From contig USAV01000009.1 of NCBI GenBank assembly GCA_900552715.1, positions 1 to 32,740 on the forward strand: a stretch of 32,740 nt of DNA. Reading direction: 5' to 3'. This stretch comes from an uncultured Veillonella sp. Its GTDB lineage: Bacteria > Bacillota > Negativicutes > Veillonellales > Veillonellaceae. Positions 1 through 7,218 of this stretch are shown here, piece by piece; the first letter of the stretch is position 1, and each line of letters opens with the position of its first letter. The notes beneath the pieces were generated by a model. That model ran no database searches. It was not told the DNA's origin and worked only from the letters and a program-made list of their open reading frames with translations. The position numbers and the translations under genes are program-made.

Positions 1-31
1 GTGATAAGCTTTTTACGTCATTCATTGACAT
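1..31 (-). CDS. tnpA: IS200/IS605-family TnpA transposase, N-terminal fragment (cut by window edge)
   Basis: An ATG at 31-29 on the minus strand follows an AGGAGG ribosome binding site at a good distance and opens a frame reading MSMNDVKSLS before the window ends; the next codon begins with C, as a histidine codon would. Short N-termini ending in Leu-Ser-His (or Leu-Ala-His) just before the conserved Trp-x-Cys-Lys-Tyr-His block are typical of the small Y1 transposases of IS200/IS605 elements. Those enzymes move single-stranded DNA using hairpins at the element ends. The hairpin at 122-142 and the buried ribosome binding site fit that family. Only ten residues are visible, so the family call is an inference; ISL3-type or other transposases are not excluded. 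Confidence 0.55.
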   Translation of the reverse strand, partial: MSMNDVKSLS

Positions 32-32
32 T

Positions 33-94
33 GAACCTCCTATGTTGAAATGTTGTGGTTGCCAGACCAACTTCATTTTATCACTAGGAGGTTC
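33..94 (-). promoter_or_regulatory. Leader stem that sequesters the transposase ribosome binding site
   Basis: Positions 33-42 (gaacctccta) and 85-94 (taggaggttc) are perfect 10-bp inverted repeats. In the minus-strand transcript the downstream arm contains the AGGAGG Shine-Dalgarno of the transposase and the upstream arm is its exact anti-Shine-Dalgarno, so a folded leader would block translation. IS200 of enteric bacteria is known to repress its transposase by such a 5' structure. The inner loop can form a further small GUUG/CAAC hairpin. Confidence 0.6.
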
Positions 95-121
95 TTTCCT
101 TTTCTCTAAGAAATTTTACCG

Positions 122-142
122 ACCCCCAGTTTAACTGGGGGT
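122..142. repeat. Hairpin with 10-bp arms, candidate IS left-end recognition hairpin
   Basis: The arms acccccagtt (122-131) and aactgggggt (133-142) are perfectly complementary around a single base; sterically this is a CCCCCAG/CTGGGGG stem with a TTTAA loop. The flanking T-run is short on either strand, so a transcription terminator is less likely than the subterminal hairpin expected at the end of an IS200/IS605 element. Confidence 0.45.
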
Positions 143-165
143 TTAGTCATGCCTATTCGGCGTAC

Positions 166-204
166 AATAAAACAGGTAGCTTGCATGATATACAAACTAC
201 CTGT
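166..204 (-). terminator. Intrinsic terminator of the guanine deaminase gene
   Basis: The arms acaggtag (172-179) and ctacctgt (197-204) form an 8-bp stem with a 17-base loop. On the minus strand the stem is followed by TTTATTG. It lies 55 bases after the stop codon of the guanine deaminase gene. Confidence 0.6.
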
Positions 205-258
205 ACTGGCTATTATTTAAATTTTGTTCCTCTTTTTAGCGTTATCAGAGCTGAAATA

Positions 259-1539
259 TCAACCTTGGGGATTAGGTAATACGCTGCCCCCTACATAGCG
301 CTTAACGATATGTCGATCATCACCAACATATAACCAACGCTCTAACCGCTCCTCTAAGGTGCGTTCATTTGGGTCAAATAGTGATGTATCATCAATGATA
401 AGGGCATCTAGGTCACAACCTTTTTCAAAGCTACCAACCTTACCAAAGAACTTGCCTCCACCCTTCGTAGCCATATAGAAGGCTTCACTTAATGTGAGGG
501 GTGCATAATTTGAATCTACTTCCACCCATTTCATTTTAGATAATCCAATGGCTTCTGTAAGAACCTTTGCCATTGATACCATATGACCACCAGAAATATC
601 AGAGCCTAAACCAATTGGTATATTCCGTTTCATTAGCTTACGAATTGGTGCAATACCACTTGATAGGTTTACATTGGAATATGGACAATGAGATACCATA
701 GTTTGTGTTTCAGACATACGATCCATTTCTACATCACTTAAATGAATGCAATGAGCCATTACCGTTGGCGTCCGCCCCATCAATTTATGTTCATAATACA
801 CATCTGTATAATTTGGTGACTCAGGATGTAATGCTCCTACCCAATCAATTTCACCGTGATTTTCAGATAAATGGGATTGAACTGGAACCTTGTACTCTTC
901 TGATAATGTACCAAGGCCATCCATCAACTCGCTCGTGCAAGATGGTACAAAACGAGGGGTAATAATAGGTTTTACTAAAGGGCCAAATGAAACAGATTCT
1001 TCTAACCACTCTTTAGTATCCACTAATGATTGATTCGTTTCTTCAATCAAGAAATCTGGACTATTGCGGTCCATATTAACCTTTCCAACATAGGCAGATA
1101 ATCCAGCTTTTTGTAAAAGTTCCATCAACACTAATGTGCTCTCTTTATGGATAGTGCCGAACAATATGCTTCTAGTAGTCCCATTGCGCCATAAGTCTTG
1201 TACAAAGGCACCATATACTAGCCGTGCATAATCTAGATTACTAAACTTTGCCTCCTCAGGAAATGTATAGGTTTCTAACCAAGGTAAAAGTTCTTTATCC
1301 ATCCCAAGGCCACGATTACAATACTGTGGAGCATGTGCATGTGTATCTACAAAGCCTGGAATAATGAGATTATCACCATAATCAGTAACCTCACAATCTG
1401 CATAGGCTGGTGGAATACTTTCACCACAATATACAACTACACCATCTACGGCAATGATATAGCCATGTTGAATCGATATAAATTCTGAAGGACGCGGTGT
1501 ATATAAGATATTCCCTTTTAAAATAACTGTCGAATTCAT
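259..1539 (-). CDS. guaD: Guanine deaminase
   Basis: Cytosolic zinc amidohydrolase converting guanine to xanthine and ammonia in purine salvage and catabolism. The 426-residue length and layout match bacterial GuaD. The metal motif is PGFVDTHAHAPQ (H67, H69), with further ligands at H223 (QSHLSEN) and H263 (AHCIHLS) and the catalytic aspartate at D314 (GLGSDISGG). The block LLPWLETYTFPEE (residues 84-96) is characteristic of guanine deaminase rather than chlorohydrolases of the same superfamily. The ATG has a good GAGGAGG site. It lies downstream of and in the same direction as the ornithine decarboxylase, but has its own promoter with a palindrome in the spacer (1629-1657) and its own terminator. 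Confidence 0.93.
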   Translation of the reverse strand: MNSTVILKGNILYTPRPSEFISIQHGYIIAVDGVVVYCGESIPPAYADCEVTDYGDNLIIPGFVDTHAHAPQYCNRGLGMDKELLPWLETYTFPEEAKFSNLDYARLVYGAFVQDLWRNGTTRSILFGTIHKESTLVLMELLQKAGLSAYVGKVNMDRNSPDFLIEETNQSLVDTKEWLEESVSFGPLVKPIITPRFVPSCTSELMDGLGTLSEEYKVPVQSHLSENHGEIDWVGALHPESPNYTDVYYEHKLMGRTPTVMAHCIHLSDVEMDRMSETQTMVSHCPYSNVNLSSGIAPIRKLMKRNIPIGLGSDISGGHMVSMAKVLTEAIGLSKMKWVEVDSNYAPLTLSEAFYMATKGGGKFFGKVGSFEKGCDLDALIIDDTSLFDPNERTLEERLERWLYVGDDRHIVKRYVGGSVLPNPQG

Positions 1540-1628
1540 ATACCCTCCTCGCGTAATTAGAGCCCTAAAATGCTAAGCTCATATAACACGCTAGTTTTTT
1601 CTTTAATAGACTATGCTATATGATTCAT

Positions 1629-1657
1629 AGTATATGCTATTTAAATAGCAAAGTGAA
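1629..1657 (-). promoter_or_regulatory. guaD promoter with a 16-bp palindrome in its spacer
   Basis: On the minus strand TTCACT (1657-1652), a 17-base spacer and TATACT (1634-1629) form a plausible vegetative promoter. The spacer contains the perfect palindrome TGCTATTTAAATAGCA (1635-1650). A dimeric regulator bound there would lie between -35 and -10. The regulator is unknown. The transcript would begin near 1622, giving a leader of about 80 bases. Confidence 0.5.
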
Positions 1658-1679
1658 TGATGAACGCCACAGTCATAAT

Positions 1680-3854
1680 TTACATCTCATATTCTTTTTT
1701 CAATACATAACCATACGCTTGTTTATAGCCATTAGCTTGTTCAGTAATGTATACGCCTTGTATTTCTGGCGCAAACCCCGGCAACAGATTAATACCTTCC
1801 TCTAAAGCCAAGAAATAGTCGCAAGCTGTCTTCGACCAACGTTCTCCTGGTTGCACACACAATACACCTGGTGGGTACGGAAGAGCTCCTTCAAGAGCAA
1901 TACGCCCTTCTGCTTCGCGTAGCGGCACTAATTCTCCTTTGTTACGTTGAAACTCAAAATTTGCCTCTTGTGGATTCATTACATAGTTAGGGAAGTATTC
2001 ACGAGAAAATAGCCGTTGCTGTAAGAGGCTTACATTTCTAGACTTATAAAAATCATGCATTTCTTGACATAGCTGACGAATACTATAGCCTTTGTATGTA
2101 TCTATATGACTATAGTAAATAGATGGCAACACTTCTTCCATCGGTGCATCTCGGTCTATGAGTTCTTCAAAGCGAACGAGTTCCTCCACGAGCTCATCCA
2201 TCTTATGCTTAGATTCTGCAGGTGTCATAAGGAATAAGATCGTATTTAAATCACATTTTTCAGGAATGATTCGATTTTCCCGTAAATAATTAGCCAGAAT
2301 ATTAGCAGGAATACCAAACGCTTCATATTCTCCGGTCTCTACATTAATTCCTGGTGTAATCAATTGGAACTTACAAGGATCGATAAAATACTGCCCCTTA
2401 CCATAGCCTTTAAATGAATGCCACTTCGCTTCTGGTTCAAAGGCAAAGTAATTTACATCTCCCGCCATGACCTGTGTATTTCCGTCTTCCCATTTTTTGC
2501 CATGCACTATCGGTGGCACTAACGGGCGAAGATATTTGCATTGCTTCAATACAGCTTTACGAGCATCAATAGCAACTTCAACACACTCACGCCACAGTTT
2601 TTGTCCCAACTCACCTTCATGGATTTTAGCATTTACATCGAGAGAGGCAAATAAGGGGTAAAATGGCGAGGTTGACGCGTGCATCATAAAGGAGTTGTTA
2701 AAACGTTTATGATCTACATAACGGTCTTGCCCCTTTATATGACTATCCTTCTTATGAATTTGAGAGGTTTGAGAAAAACCAGCTTGTTGCTTATGTACTG
2801 ACTGGGTTACTAAAATCCCAGGATCATTGGGCCCTAACTCTAATAATAGGGGACTACAATCTTTCATCATAGGAATAAACTGTTCATATCCAACCCATGC
2901 AGAGTCAAAGAAAATATAGTCACAAAGATGTCCTATTTTATCTACTACTTGACGAGCATTATAAATCGTACCATCATAGGTGCCTAATTGAATGACTGCT
3001 AGCCGAATAGGACGTTTAGCTCGAGCCTTTTCAGGGAATTTTTCTGCAATCAAAGATCGAATATAACTTTCATCAAAACAATGATCTAAAATACCGCCAA
3101 TGGAGCCAAATGGATTGCGCGCTGTCTCAAGATATATAGGCGTAGCGCCAGACATAACAAGACCACCATGGCAGATAGATTTATGATTATTACGATCATA
3201 TAAAATAATATCGCCCGGTGTTAAAAGAGCATTAAGTACTACCTTATTCGCTGAAGATGTACCATTTAATACAAAATAGGTCTTGTCAGCATTATAGACT
3301 TTCGCAGCATGCGCTTGCGCATCATAAGCATAACCTTCATGAATTAAAAGATCTCCTAATTTTACATCCGCATTACAAAGGTCTGCTCTAAATATATTCT
3401 CCCCAAAGAAATTGTAAAAAGCGCGACCTGTAGGATGTTTATAGAAAAACTGACCACCTTGATGTCCTGGGCAATCAAATTGTGAATTTTGATCCCCTAC
3501 ATAATCAGATAAAGCCTTGAAAAATGGTGGTAAAATAGAGTCTTCATAGCTTGCTACAAGCTTTTCTATCTCTGATTTACAGTCGTCCATATTTGTAGAG
3601 GAAAACTTTATAATAGATGTAATGCGGTCCTTACAAAAAGATATATCCTTAGATCCATCAAAGCTTAGGACAATAACAGGTATACCAAAGGTATGAATTT
3701 GATTATTATTGATAAGCGCTAAGTCACAATCACCAATAACAACGGCACCAACATCTATAAAATCTGTATCACAAACAGGAACACATATACGACCCTCTAA
3801 AGAGCCAATTTTGGATTGTACAGAATCAGATAAAGCAACCTTTAAATGTTTCAC
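1680..3854 (-). CDS. speC: Ornithine decarboxylase, PLP-dependent (SpeC/SpeF type)
   Basis: Fold-type I pyridoxal-phosphate decarboxylase making putrescine from ornithine. At 724 residues it has the full three-part layout: an N-terminal wing domain (about 1-107), the PLP core and a C-terminal domain. The PLP lysine is K355 in SVHKQQAGFSQTSQIHKKD, the same number as recalled for E. coli ornithine decarboxylase. Core blocks such as FDCPGHQGG, VLNGTSSANKVVLNALLTPGD and RLAVIQLGTYDGTIYNA are nearly those of enterobacterial SpeF/SpeC, which favours ornithine over lysine or arginine as substrate. The start is GTG at 3854, preceded by AAAGGAGG; no in-frame ATG fits better. No ornithine antiporter (PotE) is adjacent, so a biosynthetic role is as likely as an acid-response role. 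Confidence 0.92.
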   Translation of the reverse strand: MKHLKVALSDSVQSKIGSLEGRICVPVCDTDFIDVGAVVIGDCDLALINNNQIHTFGIPVIVLSFDGSKDISFCKDRITSIIKFSSTNMDDCKSEIEKLVASYEDSILPPFFKALSDYVGDQNSQFDCPGHQGGQFFYKHPTGRAFYNFFGENIFRADLCNADVKLGDLLIHEGYAYDAQAHAAKVYNADKTYFVLNGTSSANKVVLNALLTPGDIILYDRNNHKSICHGGLVMSGATPIYLETARNPFGSIGGILDHCFDESYIRSLIAEKFPEKARAKRPIRLAVIQLGTYDGTIYNARQVVDKIGHLCDYIFFDSAWVGYEQFIPMMKDCSPLLLELGPNDPGILVTQSVHKQQAGFSQTSQIHKKDSHIKGQDRYVDHKRFNNSFMMHASTSPFYPLFASLDVNAKIHEGELGQKLWRECVEVAIDARKAVLKQCKYLRPLVPPIVHGKKWEDGNTQVMAGDVNYFAFEPEAKWHSFKGYGKGQYFIDPCKFQLITPGINVETGEYEAFGIPANILANYLRENRIIPEKCDLNTILFLMTPAESKHKMDELVEELVRFEELIDRDAPMEEVLPSIYYSHIDTYKGYSIRQLCQEMHDFYKSRNVSLLQQRLFSREYFPNYVMNPQEANFEFQRNKGELVPLREAEGRIALEGALPYPPGVLCVQPGERWSKTACDYFLALEEGINLLPGFAPEIQGVYITEQANGYKQAYGYVLKKEYEM

Positions 3855-3897
3855 AGCCTCCTCCTTTCATAACTACATATCATTCATATACTACATC

Positions 3898-3927
3898 AAT
3901 ATATAAAATAAAATATACTATTAACAA
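3898..3927 (-). promoter_or_regulatory. Candidate promoter of the ornithine decarboxylase gene
   Basis: On the minus strand TTGTTA (3927-3922) is followed after 16 bases by TATATA or after 18 by TATATT (3903-3898). The region is AT-rich, so the match is only moderately specific. The leader from here is about 40 bases and shows no leader-peptide ORF like the enteric speFL. Confidence 0.4.
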
Positions 3928-3937
3928 CATATGACGA

Positions 3938-3971
3938 ATAAAAAGACTCCCTACTCAAAGAATAGGGAGCC
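3938..3971 (-). terminator. Intrinsic terminator of lysS
   Basis: A stem with arms of nine bases (3945-3953 with 3963-3971, one G-U pair) is followed on the minus strand by TTTTTATT (3944-3937). It begins about 14 bases after the lysS stop and ends the greA-lysS transcript. Confidence 0.85.
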
Positions 3972-3984
3972 TTTTAGTTTTAGA

Positions 3985-5508
3985 TTATTCAGCTGCTTCT
4001 TCTTCAGCTTCAATATGCTTAGGAGCTTCTGGTTTCATCAATGGGAACAACAATACATCGCGGATGGATGCAGAGTCTGTTAAGAACATAACAAGACGGT
4101 CGATACCAACACCTAAACCAGCTGTTGGAGGTAAACCGTATTCAAGAGCTGTAACGAAGTCTTCATCCATACGGTGAGCTTCATCATCGCCAGCTTCGCG
4201 TTCTTTCAATTGATCCAAGAAACGTTGTTTTTGGTCGATTGGGTCATTTAACTCGGAGAAGCCATTTGCCAATTCACGACCATAAATGAACGCTTCAAAA
4301 CGTTCTGTAGCCAATGGATTTTCACGACTTGCTTTCGCAAGTGGAGAAATTTCTTTTGGATGACCATATACGATAGTTGGTTGAATCAAGTTTTCTTCTA
4401 CATAATCTTCGAAGCAAAGATTTAAGATTTTACCAATACCATCATTTTCTGTATATTCTACATTTAAACGATCTGCAATAGCACGAGCTTCTTCTACAGT
4501 AGTAACTGCATCAAAGTCTTCACCAGTGTATTTTTTTACACCTTCCGCCATTGTGATACGATTCCAAGGTGGAGTCAAATTGATTTCTGTACCTTGGTAT
4601 GTGATTTCTTGTGTACCTAGAACCTCTTGAGCACAGTAGGACACAAGATTTTCTGTTAAGCGAATAGCATCCTCAACATCGCCATAAGCTTGGTAAGATT
4701 CGATAGTAGTGAATTCTGGATTATGACGGTTGTCGATACCTTCGTTACGGAAGCAACGGTTCATTTCGAATACGCGGTCCATACCACCAACGATCAAGCG
4801 TTTAAGGTATAATTCTGGTGCAATACGCATGTAAATATCGATATCAAGCGCATTGTGGTGAGTGATGAATGGACGAGCTGCAGCACCACCAGGAATAGCA
4901 TGCATCATTGGTGTTTCTACTTCCATGAAACCATCACGCATCATGTATTCGCGAATTTTAGCAACGATTTGGGAACGTTTTACAAATGTATCACGCACTT
5001 CAGGATTTACAATCAAATCAACATAACGTTGACGGTAACGAAGTTCTGTATCCTTTAAACCATGCCATTTTTCTGGCAATGGACGTAAAGATTTAGATAA
5101 CAAAGTTAATTTGTTAACTTTAATTGTAACTTCACCTGTATGAGTTTTAAATACATGACCTTCTACACCGATGATATCACCGATATCAAGCATTTTTACG
5201 TATTTATAAGCATCTTCGCCCAATACATCTTTACGGAAATATACTTGAATATCGCCGGATTTATCACGAATATTGGCAAATGCTGTTTTACCATGGGAAC
5301 GGATTGTCATCAAACGCCCTGCAATAACTACAGGTTGACCATCATATTTCAAGAAGAAGTCATCTTTAATTTCTTTTGCATTATCTTTTACAACAAAACG
5401 TTGACCAAATGGATAGATGCCATCCGCTTCGTATTCAGCCAATTTGTCGCGGCGAATTTGCATTTGCTCATTCAGCTCTTCTTGTACATTTTTAATTTCT
5501 TCACTCAT
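3985..5508 (-). CDS. lysS: Lysyl-tRNA synthetase, class II
   Basis: Charges tRNA-Lys with lysine in the cytosol. At 507 residues it has the N-terminal OB-fold anticodon-binding domain (about 60-150, with GRLMTIRSHGKTAFANIRD) followed by the class II catalytic domain. Motif 2 is visible as RCFRNEGIDNRHNPEFT and motif 3 as GLGVGIDRLVM, followed by TDSASIRDVLLFP. The acidic C-terminal tail (IEAEEEAAE) is common. It follows greA by 29 bases and is likely read from the same promoter; the pair is followed by a clear terminator. No T-box leader is visible. Confidence 0.97.
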   Translation of the reverse strand: MSEEIKNVQEELNEQMQIRRDKLAEYEADGIYPFGQRFVVKDNAKEIKDDFFLKYDGQPVVIAGRLMTIRSHGKTAFANIRDKSGDIQVYFRKDVLGEDAYKYVKMLDIGDIIGVEGHVFKTHTGEVTIKVNKLTLLSKSLRPLPEKWHGLKDTELRYRQRYVDLIVNPEVRDTFVKRSQIVAKIREYMMRDGFMEVETPMMHAIPGGAAARPFITHHNALDIDIYMRIAPELYLKRLIVGGMDRVFEMNRCFRNEGIDNRHNPEFTTIESYQAYGDVEDAIRLTENLVSYCAQEVLGTQEITYQGTEINLTPPWNRITMAEGVKKYTGEDFDAVTTVEEARAIADRLNVEYTENDGIGKILNLCFEDYVEENLIQPTIVYGHPKEISPLAKASRENPLATERFEAFIYGRELANGFSELNDPIDQKQRFLDQLKEREAGDDEAHRMDEDFVTALEYGLPPTAGLGVGIDRLVMFLTDSASIRDVLLFPLMKPEAPKHIEAEEEAAE

Positions 5509-5537
5509 GTTATCGCCTCTTCGTCAGTAAATGTAAA

Positions 5538-6011
5538 TTATTGGATTGCTAACACTTTGAATGTAACAGGACCATCTGGTGTGGAAACTTCTACTTCATC
5601 ACCTTTACGTTTGCCCAAAATAGCTTTACCTACAGGAGATTCGTTAGAGATACGATTGTTGAATGGATCCGCTTCAGAGGAACCAACGATAACATATTCT
5701 AATTCATCATTGTACATTGTATCTAGTACCGTTACTTTACTACCTACGGATACAACATCACCTTTTACGGATTCGTCGATGATTTTCGCAGTGTTAATTT
5801 TATTTTCAAGCTCTACAATATGACCTTCGATGAAAGCTTGTTCATTTTTTGCATCATCATATTCAGAGTTTTCACTAATATCGCCATATTCAATAGCAGT
5901 CTTAATACGTTCAGACACTTCAATACGACGTACAGATTTATAATACGTTAATTCTTCTTCTAATTTCTTTAAACCGTCGGCGGTAAGTAATGTTTCTTTT
6001 ACGTCTGCCAT
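5538..6011 (-). CDS. greA: Transcription elongation factor GreA
   Basis: Binds the RNA polymerase secondary channel and stimulates cleavage of backtracked RNA. The 157-residue length is standard. The N-terminal antiparallel coiled coil (about 1-75) carries the acidic tip in EYGDISENSEYDDAK, and the C-terminal FKBP-like domain ends in GPVTFKVLAIQ. The ATG is preceded by GAGTGGGG, a fair ribosome binding site. The gene is first in a greA-lysS pair. Its leader is unusual: a consensus promoter (6104-6132) is separated from the gene by an intrinsic terminator (6048-6073). Confidence 0.96.
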   Translation of the reverse strand: MADVKETLLTADGLKKLEEELTYYKSVRRIEVSERIKTAIEYGDISENSEYDDAKNEQAFIEGHIVELENKINTAKIIDESVKGDVVSVGSKVTVLDTMYNDELEYVIVGSSEADPFNNRISNESPVGKAILGKRKGDEVEVSTPDGPVTFKVLAIQ

Positions 6012-6047
6012 GGGTACCCCACTCTTTCTACATATAAATTAAATAAG

Positions 6048-6073
6048 AAAAAAGTGCCATAATAAGATGACAC
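6048..6073 (-). terminator. Intrinsic terminator inside the greA leader
   Basis: On the minus strand GTGTCAT (6073-6067), a six-base loop and ATGGCAC (6060-6054) form a 7-bp stem with one G-U pair, followed by TTTTTT. It could end dusB transcripts, but it also lies downstream of the strong promoter at 6104-6132, so greA transcripts must pass it. The loop and the bases upstream can form a competing stem (GAUAAG with CUUAUU), a possible anti-terminator. Confidence 0.7.
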
Positions 6074-6103
6074 CTTATCTTTTATTTCTAAATTATCTCA
6101 ACC

Positions 6104-6132
6104 ATTATATAAAAATACTGTACATTTGTCAA
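6104..6132 (-). promoter_or_regulatory. Consensus sigma-70-type promoter of greA-lysS
   Basis: On the minus strand TTGACA (6132-6127), exactly 17 bases, and TATAAT (6109-6104) match the vegetative consensus at all twelve positions. It begins 5 bases beyond the dusB stop codon. Transcription would start near 6097, giving a leader of about 86 bases that contains the terminator hairpin. Confidence 0.85.
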
Positions 6133-6137
6133 TCTGA

Positions 6138-7124
6138 CTACATTTCAGACAATATTTTACGGTATGATTCTAGCTCATTGTGAAAGCTTGTTACAGTATG
6201 AATTGTATTCACACGATTGCGCCAGTATGCTGATTCAGGGAGGCCCTTCATATACCAGCCTGCATGAGTTCGTATTTCCTTAACGGCCATACGCTCCCCC
6301 TTATATTGACACAATAGATCAAAATGCTTTAACAACATATCGAGACGTTCAATATCAGTTGGCGCCGGTAACACTTCACCAGTCTCTAAATAATGGTGAA
6401 TGCGACCGAAGATCCAAGGATTACCCTGTGCACCACGACCTACCATTACAGCATCACACCCCGTTTCATCGAGCATGCGCTTCGCGTCCTCTGGCTCCAC
6501 GATATCCCCATTGCCAATTACAGGCACGGATACTGCCGCTTTTACGGCCTTAATATAGGACCAGTCCGCATGACCACTGTACATTTGTTCCTTTGTACGG
6601 CCATGTACAGCAATAGCTGCGACCCCCGTGGATTCGATGCGCTTTGCAAAGTCTACTACATTGATAGATTCACTATCCCAACCAATGCGCATTTTCACCG
6701 TTACAGGTACATCGACAGCCTTAACTGCCGCTTCTGCTACGCGTGCCGCCAAATCAGGATTCTTCATAAGTGCAGAGCCATCCCCTGAGGAAACAACTTT
6801 TTTAACAGGACAACCCATATTGATATCTACAATATCTGCCCCCGCATCAGCTACAACCTTTGCTCCGATGGCAATCGCCTCTGGATTAGAACCGAAGATT
6901 TGCATAGAAACAGGCCGTTCCACATCTTCAAGGCGCAACAATTCATGGGTGCGTTCATTTTTATATTTAATGCCCATAGCGCTTACCATTTCGGTACATA
7001 CCAAGGCGGCGCCATGCTCTTTAGCAAGTAAACGATAGGCAATGTCGCTAACCCCAGCCATTGGCGCTAATATGGCTTGTCCATCAATTTTGACGGATCC
7101 TATTTGCCATTGTTTATTGTTCAT
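6138..7124 (-). CDS. dusB: tRNA-dihydrouridine synthase (DusB family)
   Basis: FMN-dependent reductase that makes dihydrouridine in the tRNA D-loop. The 328-residue protein has the N-terminal TIM barrel (ILAPMAGVSDIAYR), the catalytic cysteine C105 in DINMGCPVKKV followed by GSALM, and phosphate-binding GNGDI and GRGAQGNPW motifs, then the C-terminal helical domain. The start at 7124 has only a weak, distant GGGG site. The gene lies 94 bases after coaX and is preceded by a strong terminator only about 20 bases from its start. The DusB label rather than another Dus subfamily is by overall resemblance. Confidence 0.93.
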   Translation of the reverse strand: MNNKQWQIGSVKIDGQAILAPMAGVSDIAYRLLAKEHGAALVCTEMVSAMGIKYKNERTHELLRLEDVERPVSMQIFGSNPEAIAIGAKVVADAGADIVDINMGCPVKKVVSSGDGSALMKNPDLAARVAEAAVKAVDVPVTVKMRIGWDSESINVVDFAKRIESTGVAAIAVHGRTKEQMYSGHADWSYIKAVKAAVSVPVIGNGDIVEPEDAKRMLDETGCDAVMVGRGAQGNPWIFGRIHHYLETGEVLPAPTDIERLDMLLKHFDLLCQYKGERMAVKEIRTHAGWYMKGLPESAYWRNRVNTIHTVTSFHNELESYRKILSEM

Positions 7125-7143
7125 ATAATTCTATATCCCCTAA

Positions 7144-7171
7144 CAAAAAGGGTACAGCATAAGCTGTACCC
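7144..7171 (-). terminator. Strong terminator between coaX and dusB
   Basis: A perfect 9-bp stem (gggtacagc 7150-7158 with gctgtaccc 7163-7171, four-base loop) is followed on the minus strand by TTTTTG. It ends the birA-coaX transcript. Only 19 bases separate it from the dusB ATG. The nearest good -10 for dusB, TATAAT at 7212-7207, lies upstream of the hairpin, so dusB expression may depend on read-through. Confidence 0.85.
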
Positions 7172-7218
7172 AAATGTACACTACTTCGTTACATATACGT
7201 AACTATATTATAGTAGCA

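Larger units (their letters stand above)
1..150 (-). mobile_element. Left end of an IS200/IS605-type element (partial)
   Basis: This stretch holds the transposase start, a leader of about 90 bases with two dyads, and a G/C-rich hairpin (122-142), then passes into the guanine deaminase terminator. IS200/IS605 elements have no terminal inverted repeats; instead a subterminal hairpin at the left end is bound by TnpA. The right-hand boundary given here is approximate, because the exact cleavage site cannot be read without a copy of the empty site. The element would lie just downstream of the guanine deaminase terminator, so it interrupts no visible gene. Confidence 0.5.

Noticed and set aside
1..84. 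7-bp inverted repeat gtgataa / ttatcac (1-7 and 78-84) as IS terminal repeats
   Set aside because: The left copy lies inside the transposase coding frame, so these are not the element's ends; chance or minor RNA pairing is more likely.
5140..5823. 227-codon open frame on the plus strand opposite greA and lysS
   Set aside because: It is antisense to two clear housekeeping genes, has no ribosome binding site, and its translation is the Phe/Ile-rich composition typical of reverse-frame shadows.
5509..6137. T-box or lysine riboswitch upstream of greA-lysS
   Set aside because: The 86-base leader is too short and has only the terminator hairpin; no T-box consensus or lysine riboswitch core was seen.
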